From Actinospineispora acaciae DSM 45401 (GTDB lineage Bacteria; Actinomycetota; Actinomycetes; Mycobacteriales; Pseudonocardiaceae), in NCBI RefSeq assembly GCF_000620785.1, contig NZ_JIAI01000003.1:186001-250000 (forward strand): a stretch of DNA of 64,000 bases. Reading direction: 5' to 3'. The translations under genes and the position numbers were made by a program. Shown here one piece after another: positions 7,629-14,599 of the stretch (its first letter is position 1; each line of letters begins with the position of its first letter). Below the pieces are notes generated by a model. It saw only the letters and a program-made list of their open reading frames with translations. It did no database searches and was not told where the DNA came from.

Positions 7629-8635
7629 GAGCCGAATGTATCCAGGATGGCGTGCAGCCGGTCGGTGATCTCGGGGGCGGTCAGGCCGTAGCTGGGGGCG
7701 TAGCAGAGCAGGCGGTCGTAGCGGCCCCGGAAGGCGTCGAGCTGGTCGCGGGCCTCGTCGGGGGTGCCGGCGACGGCCATGGCGGCGAGCATGCGGTCGG
7801 ACACGGCGGCGATCATGGCGGCGTGGTCGCGGCGTTCCCAGGCGGCGCGGATGGCGTCCACCTCGTCGGTGAAGCGTTCCAGCTCGATGATGGCGCGGTA
7901 GGTGCGGACGACGGCGTAGAAGGCGATCTGGGCGGCGGCGTCGCGGCGGGCGGTGGCGGCGTCCTCGGCCACGCTGGTGATCACGTAGCCGGCGATGGGC
8001 ACGTCCTCGGGACGGCCGGTGCGCCGCGCGCCGGCCGCCAGCGCGGGCCGGACCACCTCGTCGACGTAGCGGCGGGTGTAGATCGGGTGCCCGACCAGGC
8101 CGTCGGCGACCGCGCCCGCCGCGGCCACCATCCGCTCGTTCACCCCGGCCAGGTACACCGGGATGTCCGCGCGCACCGGCGGGCGGACCTCGGCGGTGGG
8201 CCGCAGCGCCAAGCGGTAGAAGCGGCCCTCATGCTCCACGCCGCCCGAGTCCAGCGCCCACAGCCGGCGCAGCAGCGGGACCAGCTCCTCCATCCGGGGT
8301 GCGGTCGACGCGCCGTCCACGCCGTGCCAGTCCCGCTGCATCCGCCGGGTGCCGGTGCCCAGCCCGAGCAGCAGCCGCCCGCCGGACAGCTCGTCCAGGT
8401 CGCGCGCCTCGGCGGCGAGCACCAGCGGGGTGCGGCCGACCGCGTAGGCGATGCCACTGGCCAGCGTGATCGTCTCGGTGGCGGCGGCCATCGCGGCCAG
8501 CGACACGGTGGCCGAGCGGTCGTAGAACTCGGTGGTGAACACGGACTCGAAGCCGCGCCGCTCGGCCCGCCGCGCCAGGTCGGCCAGCCCGGCCAGGTCG
8601 CTGCCGAGTACCGCGATGCCCAGTGAGTCGCTCAT
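7625..8635 (-). CDS. LLM-class (luciferase-like) flavin/F420-dependent oxidoreductase
   Basis: The 336-residue protein starts MSDSLGIAVLGSDLAGLADLAR and carries the bacterial luciferase-like TIM-barrel signatures FESVFTTEFYDRSATVSLAA and LSGGRLLLGLGTGTRRMQ. Most actinobacterial relatives use coenzyme F420, some FMN; the sequence does not settle which. It overlaps the sigma factor genes on both sides by four bases and is therefore the middle of a coupled operon. The pairing suggests that the sigma factors respond to a small molecule on which the enzyme acts; that is inference. Confidence 0.8.
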   Translation of the reverse strand: MSDSLGIAVLGSDLAGLADLARRAERRGFESVFTTEFYDRSATVSLAAMAAATETITLASGIAYAVGRTPLVLAAEARDLDELSGGRLLLGLGTGTRRMQRDWHGVDGASTAPRMEELVPLLRRLWALDSGGVEHEGRFYRLALRPTAEVRPPVRADIPVYLAGVNERMVAAAGAVADGLVGHPIYTRRYVDEVVRPALAAGARRTGRPEDVPIAGYVITSVAEDAATARRDAAAQIAFYAVVRTYRAIIELERFTDEVDAIRAAWERRDHAAMIAAVSDRMLAAMAVAGTPDEARDQLDAFRGRYDRLLCYAPSYGLTAPEITDRLHAILDTFGS

Positions 8636-9603
8636 CCAGGCGACTCTAGTGACGGCGGCAGGCCGAACAGGGCGAACAGGCTCGGGTCCGCGAACACCAC
8701 GTTGCGGCTCACCGCCGCGCCGGTGACCGTGAGCACCTGCAGGCTGTGCGCCCGGTACCCGCCGTCCTCGCCGCGCACGTAGGCGGCGAGCGCCGGCTGG
8801 CCGTTGGCCGAGGTGCGCAGCATCCGCCAGTCGGTGCCGCGCATGGCGAACACCCGCGCGAGGAACCGGGCGTAGGCGTCGCGCCCGATGTACCAGTTCA
8901 GCACCGGCGGCATCTCCAGCACGGCGTCGGCCGCGAGCAGCCGGCTCAGCCCCGCCACGTCGGCCCGCTCGAAGGCGGCGACGTAGCTGTCGACCAGCGC
9001 CCGCTGGACCGGGTCGTCCGGCTCCTGGACGCCGTCGCGGTCCACCGCCGTGTCCAGCCGCGCCCTGGCCCGCTGCAGCGCGCTGTTCACGGCGGCGGTC
9101 GTGGTGCCCAGCGCCTCGGCCACCTCGGCGGCCGGCCACTCGAAGACGTCACGCAGCACCAGCACCGCGCGCTGGCGGGGCGGGAGCAGCTGGATGGCCG
9201 CCACGAACGCCAGCCGCAGGCCGCCCCTGGCGGCGAGCGCGGCGGCCGGGTCGCCCGCGAGCAGCGCGTCCGGCAGCGGCTGCAGCCAGGTCGCCTCGCC
9301 GCGCACCATCGGCGCCTCCGGGTCCTCCATCGGGCCGACCAGCCCGGACGGCAACGGCCGGCGGCCCCGCTGCTCCAGCGCGGTCAGGCAGGCGTTGGTG
9401 GCGATCCGGTACAGCCAGGTGCGCAGCGACGCCTTCGCGGGGTCGAACCTCGGGTACGCGCGCCAGGCCCGCAGCAGGGTCTCCTGCACCAGGTCCTCGG
9501 CGTCGTGCACGGAGCCGAGCATCCGGTAACAGTGCGCCAGCAGCTCACGCCGGTACGGATCGGTCCGCCGCTCGAAGTCGGTCGACGTCGTCATCACCTG
9601 CAT
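8632..9603 (-). CDS. ECF sigma factor with C-terminal SnoaL-like domain, copy 2
   Basis: This 323-residue paralog of the sigma factor at 6669 has region 2 (LLAHCYRMLGSVHDAEDLVQ), region 4 (LLPPRQRAVLVLRDVFEWPA) and the same SnoaL-like tail ending SLFALFGLPPSLESPG. It is the first gene of the three-gene operon. ATG at 9603 is given; an in-frame ATG at 9594 (MTTSTDF) is equally possible because neither has a good ribosome-binding site. A perfect 16-bp palindrome lies 25-40 bp upstream, between this gene and the divergent SnoaL-like gene. Confidence 0.85.
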   Translation of the reverse strand: MQVMTTSTDFERRTDPYRRELLAHCYRMLGSVHDAEDLVQETLLRAWRAYPRFDPAKASLRTWLYRIATNACLTALEQRGRRPLPSGLVGPMEDPEAPMVRGEATWLQPLPDALLAGDPAAALAARGGLRLAFVAAIQLLPPRQRAVLVLRDVFEWPAAEVAEALGTTTAAVNSALQRARARLDTAVDRDGVQEPDDPVQRALVDSYVAAFERADVAGLSRLLAADAVLEMPPVLNWYIGRDAYARFLARVFAMRGTDWRMLRTSANGQPALAAYVRGEDGGYRAHSLQVLTVTGAAVSRNVVFADPSLFALFGLPPSLESPG

Positions 9604-9627
9604 ATGTACCGGAGCCGAGCCCTCCGG

Positions 9628-9643
9628 TCATCGGTACCGATGA
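9628..9643. promoter_or_regulatory. Perfect 16-bp palindrome between divergent genes
   Basis: TCATCGGTACCGATGA reads the same on both strands. It lies midway in the 70-bp gap between the sigma operon (start 9603) and the SgcJ/EcaC-type gene (start 9674), where a dimeric regulator could control both directions. Which protein binds it is not known; no repressor gene is adjacent. Confidence 0.5.
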
Positions 9644-9673
9644 GTCACGGCCGCCCGGGCAGTACATACCGGC

Positions 9674-10093
9674 ATGACCACTACCGATACGAAGACGACA
9701 ACCGAGGACGAGGCCGCCGTGCGCGCGGTGCTGGACGGCGTCTACGCCGCGTGGGCGGCCGGTGACGCGGACGCGCTGGCCGCCCACTACACCGAGGACG
9801 CCACCGTGATCCTGCACAGCGGCGTGTTCAGCACCGGGTCCAACGAGGTCCGGGACGCCATGGCGGCCGGTTTCGCCGGTCCGCTGCGCGGCTCGCGGGC
9901 CTTCGACCGGCCGCTGGACCTGCGGTTCCTCGGGCCGGACACCGCCGTCGTGATCGGCGAGGGCGGCATCCTGATGGCCGGCGAGCGCGAGCTGCCGCCG
10001 GCAAGGCAGGTGCGGGCCACCTGGGTGCTAACCAGGCGCGACGGTCGGTGGCTGGTGGCGGCGTACCACAACTGCCTGGCACGACCGGCCTGA
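9674..10093 (+). CDS. SgcJ/EcaC family SnoaL-like protein
   Basis: The 139-residue product has an NTF2/SnoaL fold (DEAAVRAVLDGVYAAWAAGD, then YTEDATVILHSGVFSTG, ending WLVAAYHNCLARPA), matching the SgcJ/EcaC family (TIGR02246 type). These are small alpha+beta barrels, some catalytic, some only binding ligands. The gene diverges from the operon of two sigma factors that themselves carry SnoaL-like domains, so all may recognise a related ligand (inference). The next gene is separated by the erm leader region. Confidence 0.75.
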   Translation: MTTTDTKTTTEDEAAVRAVLDGVYAAWAAGDADALAAHYTEDATVILHSGVFSTGSNEVRDAMAAGFAGPLRGSRAFDRPLDLRFLGPDTAVVIGEGGILMAGERELPPARQVRATWVLTRRDGRWLVAAYHNCLARPA

Positions 10094-10153
10094 CCGCGAA
10101 CCCCGGGGACGGGCCTGGCCGAAAACCGGCTGCGGGCGGCGGCGGCCGAGCCG

Positions 10154-10159
10154 TATGGT
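10154..10159 (+). promoter_or_regulatory. -10 box for the erm leader transcript
   Basis: TATGGT stands seven bases before the ATG of the leader peptide at 10167, the spacing expected for a leaderless transcript. No good -35 is present, but GAAAAC (10121-10126) lies just upstream of the -35 position. Such an AT-rich patch is a feature of WhiB7-controlled resistance promoters, so WhiB7 dependence is conceivable but unproven. Confidence 0.4.
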
Positions 10160-10166
10160 GCCGGCC

Positions 10167-10223
10167 ATGTGCGGTATAGCGGCCATGGCCGGCATCGCGT
10201 CCATGCGGTTGCGGCGCCACTGA
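10167..10223 (+). CDS. Erm leader peptide with Arg-Leu-Arg stall motif (18 residues)
   Basis: The reading frame encodes MCGIAAMAGIASMRLRRH. The MRLR segment is the same as the arrest motif of known Erm leader peptides of the RLR class (for example ErmDL, MTHSMRLR...), where a macrolide-bound ribosome stops. It lies 112 bases before the Erm start. The codons for RLR (10206-10214) are part of an RNA stem described in the attenuator entry. An in-frame ATG at 10155 would add four residues but overlaps the -10 box. Translation probably starts without a Shine-Dalgarno. Confidence 0.7.
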   Translation: MCGIAAMAGIASMRLRRH

Positions 10224-10338
10224 GCGCAGCGGCCAGGCCCGTTCTTCTTCCTCGCTGATCTGGCGTCCCCTCGCGACCTGACGCCGCTGTGCTCCTTCCG
10301 GGTCCCTCGTTCCCGCGTTCCCTGGAGCACCCGCGATG
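10203..10338 (+). promoter_or_regulatory. Translational attenuator of erm (1:2, 3:4 versus 2:3 pairing)
   Basis: Three pairings can be drawn by hand. GTTGCG (10208-10213, in the RLR codons) pairs with CGCAGC (10225-10230). GTGCTCC (10289-10295) pairs perfectly with GGAGCAC (10324-10330), which holds the Shine-Dalgarno of erm, eight bases before its ATG. GCGCAGCGGC (10224-10233) can instead pair with GCCGCTGTGC (10283-10292), ten pairs with one G-T. A ribosome stalled on RLR would cover the first segment, free the second to take the third, and so open the Shine-Dalgarno. This is the classic logic of macrolide-induced erm genes. Confidence 0.65.
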
Positions 10339-11121
10339 TCGCGCGCCCGTTCGTCCTCATCCAACCCGTCAGGCATTCACCTGCTCACCGACCGCCGCCC
10401 GATCCGCGAGCTGGTCCGCGCCGCCGCCCTCGGCCCGGGCGACCTCGTGATCGACTTCGGCGCCGGGCCCGGCACCCTCACCGGGCCGCTGGCCGCCACC
10501 GGGGCCAGGGTGCTGGCCGTGGAGCGCGACGACGGGTTCGCGCGGCGGCTGCGCGGGCGGTTCGCCGGTGCCCCGGTCCGGGTGGTGCACGGCGACCTGC
10601 GCCGGGTGCCGCTGCCCCGCCGGGAGTTCAGCGTGGTGGCCAGCATCCCGTTCGGGGCCAGCACGGCGTTGCTGCGGCGGCTGCTGGGCGACCCGGCGCT
10701 GGCGCTGCGCGGCGCGGACCTGGTGGTCGAGTGGGGGTTCGCCCGGCGGGTGACCGCGACGGTCCCGCGCGGGCTGGAGGCGGCGTGGTGGGCCGCGCGG
10801 TTCGAGCTGGCGCTGCGCAGGCGGATCCCGGCGGCGTGTTTCACCCCGGCGCCGTCGGTGGACGCCGCGTACCTGCGGGTCCGGCCGGTGGCCGAGCCGC
10901 TCGACCGGCGCGGGCACCGGGCGTTGCGGGAGCTGCTGCGCGCGGCGCACGCCCGGCCCGGCGCTCCGGTGCACCGGGTGCTCCGTGAGCTCGGCGGCAA
11001 GCGGTGGCTGCCGATGCTCGGCGAGTACGCGGGCGGACCGGCCGGCGAGGTGCCACCCCCTCGGTGGGCGGCCGTCGCTCGTGGGATGGCGGCCGGCGAG
11101 CCAGGCCCCGGCTTGAATTAG
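10336..11121 (+). CDS. erm: 23S rRNA adenine-N6-methyltransferase, Erm family
   Basis: The 261-residue product follows the Erm/KsgA layout: GIHLLTDRRPIRELV near residue 13, the SAM motif VIDFGAGPGTLTGPL near 38-52, an acidic VERDDGF near 62, and the motif IV region VVASIPFGASTALLRRLL near 99-116. Erm enzymes methylate A2058 of 23S rRNA and give macrolide-lincosamide-streptogramin B resistance. Motif IV usually begins with asparagine (NIPF/NLPY); here serine takes that place, so activity should not be taken for granted. Length fits the family. The leader peptide and sequestered Shine-Dalgarno strongly support the Erm call. No macrolide biosynthesis genes are in the window. Confidence 0.8.
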   Translation: MSRARSSSSNPSGIHLLTDRRPIRELVRAAALGPGDLVIDFGAGPGTLTGPLAATGARVLAVERDDGFARRLRGRFAGAPVRVVHGDLRRVPLPRREFSVVASIPFGASTALLRRLLGDPALALRGADLVVEWGFARRVTATVPRGLEAAWWAARFELALRRRIPAACFTPAPSVDAAYLRVRPVAEPLDRRGHRALRELLRAAHARPGAPVHRVLRELGGKRWLPMLGEYAGGPAGEVPPPRWAAVARGMAAGEPGPGLN

Positions 11122-11140
11122 TTAGGCAAGCCTTGCTTAA
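11122..11140 (+). promoter_or_regulatory. Iron box (IdeR/DmdR type) over the siderophore reductase promoter
   Basis: TTAGGCAAGCCTTGCTTAA agrees at 16 of 19 positions with the IdeR/DmdR consensus TWAGGTWAGSCTWACCTWA. It begins one base after the erm stop. TTAACT (11137-11142) fits a -10 box six bases before the ATG at 11149, with TTGAAT (11113-11118) 18 bases upstream as -35. An Fe-bound repressor on this site would block RNA polymerase, so the gene should be on under iron limitation. Confidence 0.75.
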
Positions 11141-11148
11141 CTGTGACT

Positions 11149-11997
11149 ATGAGCGCGCGGCGGACGACGGACGGGACGGCCTTCCCCTACTTCGTGACCA
11201 AGGTGTTGCGGACCCGGCGGGTCACCCCGCACCTGGTGCGGATCACCGTGGGCGGCGAGGGCCTGTCCGAGTTTCCTTACCGCTCACCGGACCAGTGGGT
11301 CAAGCTGTTCTTCCCGCCGGCCGGCCGTGCCACCCCGGAGATCCCGGAGATGGACGGTGACGACGTGCCCGGCTGGTACCGCCGCTACCTGGCGATGCCG
11401 GACGGCGTGCGCCCGACGATGCGCACGTTCACGGCCCGCGCGCTGCGCCCGGAGCGTGGCGAGCTGGACATCGAGTTCGTGCTGCACGGCGACGCCGGCC
11501 CGGCCAGCCGCTGGGCCGGCAACGCCCACCCCGGCGACGCGCTCGGCGTGCTGGCCGCGCAGGGCGGGTTCACCCCACCGGAGGACCCGCCGTGGCTGCT
11601 CATCGCCGGCGACCACACCGCGCTGCCGGCCATCGCGTCGATCCTGGAGTCACTTGATGACGATGATCGCGCGCTGGCGTTCGTCGAGCTGGACGACGCC
11701 GCCGACGAACAACCCCTGACCACCGGGCGAGGCGTCCGGCTGCGCTGGTTGCACCGGCGCCCGGACGCCGCGCCCGGAGAGGCGCTGGTCGAGGCGCTGC
11801 GGCACACCACGTTCCCGCTGGGCACCCCGTACGCCTGGCTGGCCGGCGAGGCCGGGCTGGTGCGTTCGGTGCGCCGGCACCTGGTCGGCGGGCGCCAACT
11901 GCCCAAGGACGCGATCTCGTTCACCGGGTACTGGCGGATGGGCAAGGCGGAGTCCGACGCCTACACCGACGAGGAGCTGGCCGAGGCGCGCGGCTGA
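11149..11997 (+). CDS. Siderophore-interacting protein (FAD-dependent ferric-siderophore reductase)
   Basis: The 282-residue protein belongs to the ViuB/SIP group of cytoplasmic flavin reductases that release iron from ferric siderophores. It shows the beta-barrel FAD domain ([12 protein letters not shown], residues 27-38, and RTFTARAL near 87) and the NAD(P)H domain ([20 protein letters not shown] near 145-165). It ends with [15 protein letters not shown], typical of the family. ATG at 11149 is preferred over GTG at 11143 because the latter lies next to the -10 box; the mRNA is then leaderless. The iron box predicts control by iron. Confidence 0.85.
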   Translation: MSARRTTDGTAFPYFVTKVLRTRRVTPHLVRITVGGEGLSEFPYRSPDQWVKLFFPPAGRATPEIPEMDGDDVPGWYRRYLAMPDGVRPTMRTFTARALRPERGELDIEFVLHGDAGPASRWAGNAHPGDALGVLAAQGGFTPPEDPPWLLIAGDHTALPAIASILESLDDDDRALAFVELDDAADEQPLTTGRGVRLRWLHRRPDAAPGEALVEALRHTTFPLGTPYAWLAGEAGLVRSVRRHLVGGRQLPKDAISFTGYWRMGKAESDAYTDEELAEARG

Positions 11998-12003
11998 TCC
12001 CGA

Positions 12004-12049
12004 CCCGTGAGTGGCTAGGGTCGCTATGGCGGCCCTAGCCACTCACGGG
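12004..12049. repeat. Palindromic repeat / bidirectional terminator, copy 2
   Basis: CCCGTGAGTGGCTAGGG (12004-12020) is the perfect reverse complement of 12033-12049. It lies between two convergent genes whose stops are at 11997 and 12051, so it can end both transcripts. Outer arms and the loop core (GCTATGGCG, the reverse complement of the loop at 2532-2540) match copy 1, while the inner stem differs but stays paired. Confidence 0.8.
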
Positions 12050-12050
12050 G

Positions 12051-12863
12051 TCAGTCGGCGAAGGCGGGCGGGCGCTTCTCCAGGTGGGCGGCGACGGCCT
12101 CGGCGAGGTCGGCGGACAGCAGGGTCCCGGCGTTCCAGGTGGCGACCTGGTCGAGGGCGTCGGCGACCGTGTGGTCGCGGGCGTAGGTGATCGCGCGCTT
12201 GGTGCCGCGCAGCGCCAGCGGCGACTTGGCGGCCAGCTCGCGGGCGGTCTCCAGCACGCCGGCGCGCAGCTCCTCGGGGGTGTCGTAGCAGCGGTTGGCC
12301 AGCCGCAGCTCGGCCGCCTCCCGGCCGGAGACCGTCCGGCAGGTGTACGCCAGCTCCCTGGCCACGCCTTCGCCGACGATCCGGGGCAGCCGCTGCAGCA
12401 CGCCGACGTCCGCGACCAGGCCCATGTCGACCTCCTTGACCGAGAACCCGGCGTCCGCGCTGGCGTAGCGCAGGTCGCAGGCGGCCGCGAGGTCGAGGCC
12501 GGCGCCGATGCAGGCACCGTGCACGGCGGCCAGCACCGGCTTGCGGCAGCGTTCGAACCAGGTCAGCACGTCCTGCAGGTCGGTGATCGTGTGGTAGAGC
12601 CGCTCGCTGGCGCGTGCGCGGTCGCCGTCCGCGCCCTGGAAGCCGGCGAGCATGCCTACGTCGATGCCCGAGCAGAAGTGCTTGCCGGCGCCGCTGAGGA
12701 CCACCACCCGGGCCTCGGGGGTGGCGTCCAGGTCCTTCGCGGCGGCCCGCAGCTCCTGCCACATCGGCGGGTTCAGCGCGTTGGCCCGGTCGGGGCGGTT
12801 CAGCCGCAGCTCGGCGACGCCGGCGTCGAGGGTCACGGACAGCGTGCTGTAATCCTGTTTCAC
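12051..12863 (-). CDS. Enoyl-CoA hydratase/isomerase, dienoyl-CoA isomerase type
   Basis: The 270-residue crotonase-fold protein has the oxyanion-hole segments GKHFCSGIDVGML (near residue 60) and HGACIGAGLDLAAACDLRYA (near 115). The following KEVDMGLVADVGVLQRLPRI closely resembles the delta3,5-delta2,4-dienoyl-CoA isomerase (ECH1) active site; the Glu of KEVD and the Asp of ADVG correspond to its two catalytic acids. It therefore more likely shifts double bonds in unsaturated fatty acyl-CoA than hydrates enoyl-CoA. It seems to be a single gene. Confidence 0.8.
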   Translation of the reverse strand: MKQDYSTLSVTLDAGVAELRLNRPDRANALNPPMWQELRAAAKDLDATPEARVVVLSGAGKHFCSGIDVGMLAGFQGADGDRARASERLYHTITDLQDVLTWFERCRKPVLAAVHGACIGAGLDLAAACDLRYASADAGFSVKEVDMGLVADVGVLQRLPRIVGEGVARELAYTCRTVSGREAAELRLANRCYDTPEELRAGVLETARELAAKSPLALRGTKRAITYARDHTVADALDQVATWNAGTLLSADLAEAVAAHLEKRPPAFAD

Positions 12864-12900
12864 CAGGCCTGCATAGCAGCCGGCTCGGTCGTGGTCCAGC

Positions 12901-13794
12901 TCAGTCGTGGTCCAACACGGCCTTGCCGGCGATCTGGCGGCCGAGCAGCGCGGCGGCCGCCTCGTCGAACCGCCGCCAGGAGCCGCGCCAGCCCACGTCC
13001 ACCGCCAGCTTCCCGGTCGCGACCAGCTCCAGCAGGAACGCCAGGTCGGCGCCGTACGCCGAGCCGGCCTGGAACGAGTGCAGCGTCCGGCTCGGCCCGA
13101 CGGTGGCGTACGGCGGGAACTCCGAGGGCCGGCCGGAGGTGCCGCCGATGCTCTGCAGCACGCCGCCGGCCGCGAGCGCGTTCCAGGCCTCGACCAGCCT
13201 CGGCCCGCCCACGTTCTCGATCACGACGTCGACCGGGGCGATCCCGCCGAGGCCGTCCACCACCTCGCGGGCGCCCAGCTCGGCGAGCCCCTCGCCCCGG
13301 CGCGCCGAGGCGACCACGTGCGCGCCGGCGCCGGCGGCCAGCTGCACCGCGTACCGCCCGACCCCGCCGGACGCGCCGGTGACCAGCACCCGCCTGCCCA
13401 GCAGCGAGCCGGACGCGCGCAGCGCACGCAGCGCCGTCACGCCGGCCACCGGGAGCGCGGCGGCCACCCCGAGGTCGACCGACTCCGGCACCACCGCGGC
13501 GTCCCGCACCGGCACCGCCCGCAGCTCGCCCCAGGCGCCGGCGCCGCCGAAGCTGAGCACCCGCTCCCCCACCGCGGGGCCGGCGCCGTCGGCGGCGGGT
13601 GCGACGACCACGCCGGCGGCGTCCCAGCCGGGCACCGAGCCGGCGGCACGGCCGGCGGCGCCACTGACGTCGCCGTAGTTCAGCGACGAGTTGCGGACCT
13701 CGACCAGCAGCTCGTTCGGGCCGGGCACCGGGTCGGGTGCCTCGGACAGGGCGACGCCGGACGGCGAGCCGGGGGTGACGACCAGTGCACGCAT
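12901..13794 (-). CDS. Zinc-independent MDR-family quinone oxidoreductase
   Basis: The 297-residue medium-chain reductase has the GroES-like domain (PGPNELLVEVRNSSLNYGDV, GWDAAGVVVAPA) and the NAD(P)H-binding motif VLVTGASGGVGRYAVQLAAG near residue 135-155. The cysteine/histidine zinc ligands of alcohol dehydrogenases are missing, which fits quinone oxidoreductases that reduce quinones or enones with NADPH. It is shorter than many family members (about 320) but both domains are whole. It lies upstream of the crotonase gene in the same direction with a 37-base gap and may share its mRNA. Confidence 0.75.
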   Translation of the reverse strand: MRALVVTPGSPSGVALSEAPDPVPGPNELLVEVRNSSLNYGDVSGAAGRAAGSVPGWDAAGVVVAPAADGAGPAVGERVLSFGGAGAWGELRAVPVRDAAVVPESVDLGVAAALPVAGVTALRALRASGSLLGRRVLVTGASGGVGRYAVQLAAGAGAHVVASARRGEGLAELGAREVVDGLGGIAPVDVVIENVGGPRLVEAWNALAAGGVLQSIGGTSGRPSEFPPYATVGPSRTLHSFQAGSAYGADLAFLLELVATGKLAVDVGWRGSWRRFDEAAAALLGRQIAGKAVLDHD

Positions 13795-13984
13795 GGCTGC
13801 CTCTCACGGAGTTCTACGGTTCTTGCAGGGCGAAACCGCGCGCCCCGGGCACCCTATTCCGCCAGAGGGTGAGCCCTACCCCGAGACGGGGGACAGCCCG
13901 TGTTGCTCGGGGGCATGCCCCATGGATCACGGCGGGCGCCGGCGGCAACCTTCCTCCATGCGACTCGCCGCCCCCGGTTCGGCC

Positions 13985-14599
13985 ATGACGACCTTCGAAC
14001 TGTCGTCCGCGCTGGGCCTGTTCGTCCGCCGTGACTTCCTGCCGCCGCCGCTGTGCGCGCGGGCCAGCAGGCGGATGCGCGCGGCCCCGGGCCTGGACGT
14101 CACCGCCGGGGGGAACGCGAGCGAGCAGGCCCGCGCGGCGCTGTGCGTGGCACCGGAGGCGGCGGTCGGCGAGGCGGTCGCCGGGCGGTTGCGCGAGGTC
14201 CTGCCGGCCGTGGCGGCGCACTTCCGGGTCGAGCTCGCCGGCGTGGCGCAACCGCGCTTCCTGCGCTACGACAAGGGCGACTTCCTGGCCTTCCACCGCG
14301 ACCGCGACGACCTGTCCGGCGCGCCGGCGGGCGGACCGCGCCAGGTCACCGCCGTGCTGTTCCTCAACGCCGAGGCCGAACGACCCGGCGAGGGCCGCTA
14401 CGGCGGCGGCGCGCTGGAGTTCTACCTGCCCGACCTGCTGCCGCACGCGGGGTACGAGCGGGCCCGGTTCTCCTTCCCCGCCCGCCCGGGCACGCTGGTC
14501 GCGTTCGACGCCAGGGTCCGCCACCAGGTGCGGCCGGTCACCCACGGCCAGCGGCACACCGTGGTGACCTGGTTTCAGGAGGGCTCGGCGGCGACCTGA
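13985..14599 (+). CDS. 2-oxoglutarate/Fe(II) oxygenase, prolyl-4-hydroxylase type
   Basis: The 204-residue protein has the metal pair FHRDRD near residue 100, the distal histidine in VRHQVRPV near 181, and the 2-oxoglutarate arginine in THGQRHTVVTWF. RFLRYDKGDFLAFH before the first motif is typical of the P4H-like 2OG oxygenase superfamily. The substrate is unknown. ATG at 13985 is chosen; an in-frame ATG at 13958 would add nine residues, and neither has a ribosome-binding site. The last 25 bases overlap the convergent flavin-binding gene. Confidence 0.7.
   Translation: MTTFELSSALGLFVRRDFLPPPLCARASRRMRAAPGLDVTAGGNASEQARAALCVAPEAAVGEAVAGRLREVLPAVAAHFRVELAGVAQPRFLRYDKGDFLAFHRDRDDLSGAPAGGPRQVTAVLFLNAEAERPGEGRYGGGALEFYLPDLLPHAGYERARFSFPARPGTLVAFDARVRHQVRPVTHGQRHTVVTWFQEGSAAT

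Noticed and set aside
10111..10240. Perfect 10-bp inverted repeat GGGCCTGGCC (10111-10120) with GGCCAGGCCC (10231-10240) as part of the erm switch
   Set aside because: The left arm lies upstream of the likely -10 box at 10154, so it would not be in the leaderless transcript.
14575..14599. Overlap of convergent oxygenase and flavin-binding genes as a sign of frameshift
   Set aside because: Both proteins are complete with normal ends; a 25-base tail overlap is common in compact genomes.
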